A stretch of 10,735 nucleotides of DNA from Alphaproteobacteria bacterium MarineAlpha6_Bin2 (lineage in GTDB: Bacteria; Pseudomonadota; Alphaproteobacteria; GCA-002720895). The notes under the pieces are model-generated. The model made no database searches, was not told the origin of the DNA, and was given only the letters and a program-made list of their open reading frames with translations. Position numbers and translations under genes: made by a program. Below, piece by piece: positions 9,181 to 10,735 of this stretch. Numbering within the stretch: position 1 is the stretch's first letter; every line of letters starts with the position of its first letter. Where the stretch lies: NCBI GenBank assembly GCA_002937815.1, contig PTKQ01000007.1, positions 1 through 10,735 on the forward strand, written 5' to 3'.

Positions 9181-9254
9181 GGGCCTGTAGTTCAGTTGGT
9201 TAGAACACGCCGCTCATAACGGTGATGTCGCAGGTTCGAATCCTGCCGGGCCCA
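9181..9254 (+). tRNA. tRNA with CAU anticodon, probably tRNA-Ile2 (lysidine type)
   Basis: A complete 74-base cloverleaf: acceptor GGGCCTG/CGGGCCC (one T-G wobble), D stem GTTC/GAAC, anticodon stem CGCCG/CGGTG with loop CTCATAA (anticodon CAT at 9215-9217), T arm GCAGG-TTCGAAT-CCTGC and discriminator A at 9254. The 3' CCA is not encoded (TCA follows), so CCA must be added after transcription. CAT may denote initiator Met, elongator Met or Ile2. The initiator is unlikely because base pair 1-72 is G-C and the anticodon stem lacks the three G-C pairs. C4-G69 and C5-G68 are the pairs known to be read by the lysidine synthetase TilS, so Ile2 (reading AUA) is favoured, although some annotation tools would say Met. 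Probably transcribed with rpoD: the TATAAT at 9174-9179 is too close to serve it. Confidence 0.95.
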
Positions 9255-9256
9255 TC

Positions 9257-9276
9257 AGAAAAATTAAGATTTTTCT
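9257..9276. terminator. Possible two-way terminator hairpin between the tRNA and mlaC
   Basis: AGAAAAAT (9257-9264) and ATTTTTCT (9269-9276) form a perfect 8-bp stem with a TAAG loop, beginning 3 bases after the tRNA and overlapping the mlaC stop codon (9266-9264). As the only structure between two convergent units it may end both transcripts, because the U-rich arm serves either direction. The stem has one G/C pair and no separate T-run, so it would be weak; processing of the tRNA 3' end may matter more. Confidence 0.3.
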
Positions 9277-9872
9277 TTGAGTAATTTTATAAGATTATCT
9301 AAATTTCCATCATTATGATCAATAACAGAAACAAATTCAGATCTTTGAGTTACAGCCAAACTAATACCTTCTATTATAATATCTAGAATAACATATCTAT
9401 CTTTTTTTAAACCCACTCTCCAGTCAACTTTTATTGGTGGGTCATTTGGTCTGTTTAAGGCAGTGTGTACAACAAATAATTTCGAATTTGGTTCATTTTC
9501 ATAATTTACTAAAGATAATTTTTCCCCTGAATATTCACTAAATCTTGAAGAGTATGTTTTAACCATGTAATTTCTAAATGTTACAAAAAACACTTTTTTT
9601 TGATTTGTCGTTGCACTTTTCCAATATTTTCCTAGAACAAATCTAGATATTGATGGTACATCAAAGTTTTCGTCAAATAATTTTCCAAATCGCTTTTCTT
9701 TTTCGTTTTGAGTAATCGAATTATCAGTAAGTGCATTTATTGCTTTTTCTGTAGTTGAAATAATATATTGGCCTGGATTATTAATAGCATGAACTAAAAA
9801 ATAACCGGTATTTTTTTGTAAAAAAAAGGAGCATGTAAGTATTAAGAATAAAAAAAAACTCTTAAATTTCAT
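9264..9872 (-). CDS. mlaC: Periplasmic phospholipid-binding protein MlaC (Ttg2D family)
   Basis: MlaC carries phospholipids across the periplasm between the outer-membrane MlaA complex and the inner-membrane MlaFEDB ABC transporter. The 202 residues (211 in E. coli) begin with a signal peptide (MKFKSFFLFLILTCSFFLQ) with a likely cleavage near residue 29 after VHA. The MlaC pattern follows: a helical N-terminal part with FGKLFDENFDVPSISRFVLG (63-82) and KYWKSATTNQKKVFF (83-97), then FRNYMVKTYSSRFSEYSGEK (99-118), and the strand-rich lipid-binding part with PPIKVDWRV (145-153) and YVILDIIIEGISLAVTQRSEF (159-179). The ATG at 9872 touches the mlaA stop (TAAATG), so translation is coupled and no Shine-Dalgarno site is seen. 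The gene is the last of its unit and converges with the tRNA. Confidence 0.93.
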   Translation of the reverse strand: MKFKSFFLFLILTCSFFLQKNTGYFLVHAINNPGQYIISTTEKAINALTDNSITQNEKEKRFGKLFDENFDVPSISRFVLGKYWKSATTNQKKVFFVTFRNYMVKTYSSRFSEYSGEKLSLVNYENEPNSKLFVVHTALNRPNDPPIKVDWRVGLKKDRYVILDIIIEGISLAVTQRSEFVSVIDHNDGNLDNLIKLLKEKS

Positions 9873-10676
9873 TTAATTATTTAAATACTGTTGGTAATTA
9901 GTTTCAGTGTCTGTTTCTATTTCATCTGCTCTTTTTTGTATATACATAGATCTAATAGATGAATAAAAATCTAAAGAGGTTTTTTCTATTTCTTCTAAGA
10001 CCCCTAATGTTTCTTGTCTATCATCAACTGCGGTACCAGCAGATTTTACTAAATTTCCCCACAATGGTACTCCAATAAAAATTAATGGATCTGTAAAAAT
10101 GTCACCTATAAAACCAATAATATCTCTTGATGTTTCAGGACCTTTAAATGGAATTTGTACATAATTACTTTTTTTCCATCCCCACACACCTAAGGTGTCT
10201 CCAAAGGATTCCGGTCTTTTTTCTATCCCCATTTTTGAAGCAACGTCAAAAAATCCGCCTAATCCAATTGTTGAATTAACCACAACTCTAGCTACCGTAT
10301 TAAATGCCCCAATAGGTTTGCCTTGTAGGACATTGTTAATAAAATATTGAGGTGTTTTAAAAAAGTTTTCAATTGCATTTCCTAGTCCTCTTCTAAATGG
10401 ATCAGGAATAACATCAACATAACCTCTTGTAACGGGTCTAACTACAATTTTATCTAAACCAAGATTAAAATCCCAGACTTGTCGATTAAAACCTTCGATA
10501 GGATCGATATCACTTAAATCGGTTGTTTTGCCAATTGTTTTTTCAAGGTCAAAATCAGATTCAACAATTATAGCATCGTCAATTACAATATTTTCTTTAT
10601 TTTCTGCTGCTAATAGATTGTTAGAAAAAAAAAAGATGAAATTTATAAAAAATAGTATTTTATTAAAAAGGTTCAA
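9873..10676 (-). CDS. mlaA: Outer-membrane phospholipid-handling protein MlaA (VacJ family), TTG start
   Basis: MlaA removes misplaced phospholipids from the outer leaflet of the outer membrane and passes them to MlaC. The 267 residues (251 in E. coli) include the family signature DPIEGFNRQVWDFN (58-71), VVRPVTRGY (78-86), FFKTPQYFINNVLQGKP (105-121), NSTIGLGGFFDVAS (134-147) and FGDTLGVWGW (158-167). The start is forced: the TTG at 10676 directly follows an in-frame TAA, and no ATG or GTG occurs before the mature part. The N-terminus is a hydrophobic signal (about 3-23) ending LLAAEN, with only one lysine. E. coli MlaA is a lipoprotein, but here no cysteine is found in the first 30 residues, so signal peptidase I cleavage after LLA (23) is expected instead. 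It is followed at zero spacing by mlaC. Confidence 0.93.
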   Translation of the reverse strand: MNLFNKILFFINFIFFFSNNLLAAENKENIVIDDAIIVESDFDLEKTIGKTTDLSDIDPIEGFNRQVWDFNLGLDKIVVRPVTRGYVDVIPDPFRRGLGNAIENFFKTPQYFINNVLQGKPIGAFNTVARVVVNSTIGLGGFFDVASKMGIEKRPESFGDTLGVWGWKKSNYVQIPFKGPETSRDIIGFIGDIFTDPLIFIGVPLWGNLVKSAGTAVDDRQETLGVLEEIEKTSLDFYSSIRSMYIQKRADEIETDTETNYQQYLNN

Positions 10677-10708
10677 TTATGTTTTATCCATTAAAAGTAT
10701 AAATTATA
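10674..10708 (-). promoter_or_regulatory. Candidate mlaA-mlaC promoter and mini-ORF leader
   Basis: On the minus strand a perfect TATAAT (10708-10703) lies 27 bases before the mlaA TTG; the -35 position 17 bases upstream has only TTAAAT. Transcription would begin near 10696, leaving a leader of about 20 bases. The leader holds ATG GAT AAA ACA TAA (10691-10677), a four-codon ORF in the mlaA frame whose stop directly precedes the TTG (10676-10674). Either ribosomes finishing the mini-ORF restart at TTG, or the ATG is fortuitous. No Shine-Dalgarno site is present. Confidence 0.4.
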
Positions 10709-10735
10709 GTATAAATACACGTATGATTTAATTTA

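Noticed and set aside
10528..10731. 67-codon plus-strand frame at the right edge
   Set aside because: Antisense to the mlaA signal peptide and leader; no recognisable pattern.
1..10735. Mobile elements, CRISPR arrays, phage or defence genes, long repeats
   Set aside because: None seen; the window is filled with intact housekeeping genes and short gaps.

Overview
The window looks like core chromosome from a very AT-rich, streamlined alphaproteobacterium, most likely SAR11/Pelagibacterales or a similar lineage. The reasons are the strong A/T bias, very short or absent gaps between genes, mostly absent Shine-Dalgarno sites, a tRNA gene without encoded CCA, and the gene content: carA-carB divergent from yqeY-dnaG-rpoD, an ELM1-family protein, and a paired mlaA-mlaC. 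The assignment rests on protein motifs and gene order read by eye, not on a database search.

Left block, minus strand (1-4593): carA and carB encode the two subunits of carbamoyl-phosphate synthetase and overlap by 8 bases. They are followed, again with overlap, by the first 66 codons of an ELM1-family (DUF1022-like) protein that runs off the left edge. carA has no ATG, GTG or TTG start in a position that would keep its conserved N-terminus. The best start is an ACG (4593-4591) behind the only strong Shine-Dalgarno site in the window, giving a 388-residue protein rather than the 299 residues obtained from the first standard start codon.

Middle (4594-4812): a divergent control region of about 220 bp between carA and yqeY. 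It holds an AT-rich inverted repeat and weak candidate promoters for both directions.

Right of centre, plus strand (4813-9254): yqeY, dnaG and rpoD, an alphaproteobacterial form of the macromolecular-synthesis operon, followed by a CAU-anticodon tRNA gene. Its acceptor stem carries the bases expected of the lysidine-modified tRNA-Ile2 rather than tRNA-Met. DnaG has lost three of the four zinc ligands of its N-terminal ribbon domain.

Right block, minus strand (9264-10676): mlaA and mlaC, outer-membrane and periplasmic parts of the Mla phospholipid transport pathway, with the mlaA stop directly abutting the mlaC start. mlaA starts at TTG, directly behind a four-codon in-frame ATG mini-ORF, and has no lipobox cysteine. 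The rpoD-tRNA unit and mlaC converge with only 9 bases between them.

I see no mobile element, CRISPR array, phage gene or defence or biosynthetic island, and no evidence of an undescribed multi-gene system. The points worth a second look are the carA start, the zinc-less primase ribbon, the mlaA start and missing lipobox, the tRNA identity and a few small inverted repeats.
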